A stretch of 28,289 nucleotides of DNA from an uncultured Lentisphaeria bacterium. Lineage in GTDB: Bacteria; Verrucomicrobiota; Lentisphaeria; Oligosphaerales; Oligosphaeraceae. Made by a program: the position numbers and the translations under genes. The DNA lies in NCBI GenBank assembly GCA_934661755.1, contig CAKUJM010000036.1, positions 1 through 28,289 on the forward strand, read 5' to 3'. Under the pieces are notes generated by a model. The model saw nothing but the letters and a program-made list of their open reading frames with translations. It ran no database searches and was not told the origin of the DNA. Shown here one piece after another: positions 28,248 through 28,289 of this stretch. Positions within the stretch are counted from its first letter, which is position 1; every line of letters begins with the position of its first letter.

Positions 28248-28279
28248 CACTGCGGCAACAGGTCGAGTTTGCCGCAGTG
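28248..28279. other. Perfect 11-bp hairpin near the window end
   Basis: CACTGCGGCAA/TTGCCGCAGTG (28248-28258 and 28269-28279) with a 10-nt loop lies downstream of the IS remnant. No T-run follows within the window. It may be a terminator stem or part of another element continuing to the right. Confidence 0.5.
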
Positions 28280-28289
28280 GAACAGGATT

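Overview
The window looks like a chromosomal segment of a GC-rich, Gram-negative bacterium. It carries a heptose kinase for LPS core, a PspA-free but sigma-54-bearing regulatory set, ClpC rather than ClpA, a cytosolic beta-mannosidase and small SGNH and alpha/beta esterases. This mix would suit the PVC superphylum, perhaps Lentisphaerota/Victivallales. That placement is inferred from gene content only and is of low to moderate confidence.

Layout. 1-257: three identical tandem tRNA-Gly(GCC) genes with a promoter, then an opposing terminator and one copy of a short inverted-repeat element. 713-2697 (+): a family 2 glycosyltransferase and a polysaccharide pyruvyl transferase, probably for surface glycan. 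2727-10781 (-): a core cluster, transcribed in the order dnaA, aspS, rfaE1 (kinase only), rlmI-like, rpoN, mrp, with ATGA overlaps or 4-nt gaps from aspS to rpoN. 10782-11185: the dnaA promoter, a near-perfect but apparently orphan sigma-54 promoter and weak DnaA-box-like sites. 11186-11971 (-): a left-handed beta-helix (GlmU-like) acyltransferase. 12278-17492 (+): beta-mannosidase, a putative lipoprotein or anchored protein, and a DinG-type Fe-S helicase. 17736-19460 (-): an SGNH hydrolase and an alpha/beta esterase, with inverted-repeat elements beside them. 19567-19643 (-): an initiator tRNA of unusual structure with a strong terminator. 19838-22223 (-): a fused PgsA-like/PssA-like phospholipid synthase and a DHH phosphoesterase. 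22416-26537 (-): a Pro/Ala-rich tail-anchored repeat protein, and clpC followed by a small membrane/coiled-coil protein. 26999-27088 (+): tRNA-Ser(UGA), after which the DNA becomes visibly AT-richer and holds inverted repeats and a truncated IS5-type transposase, as expected for an island inserted behind a tRNA gene.

How the genes relate. The large minus-strand cluster couples replication initiation, aspartyl-tRNA charging, LPS heptose supply, ribosome modification, sigma-54 and Fe-S cluster delivery. The plus-strand sugar/repair cluster and the two esterases suggest use of acetylated, mannose-containing oligosaccharides after uptake.

The items most worth a second look are the atypical initiator tRNA (U1:U72 and A29-U41), the PgsA-PssA fusion, the altered DNA-recognition motif of DnaA, the orphan sigma-54 promoter, and a 117-122 bp dispersed inverted-repeat element seen three times plus one partial copy. 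I did not find a CRISPR array, phage module, or recognisable defence or biosynthetic system.
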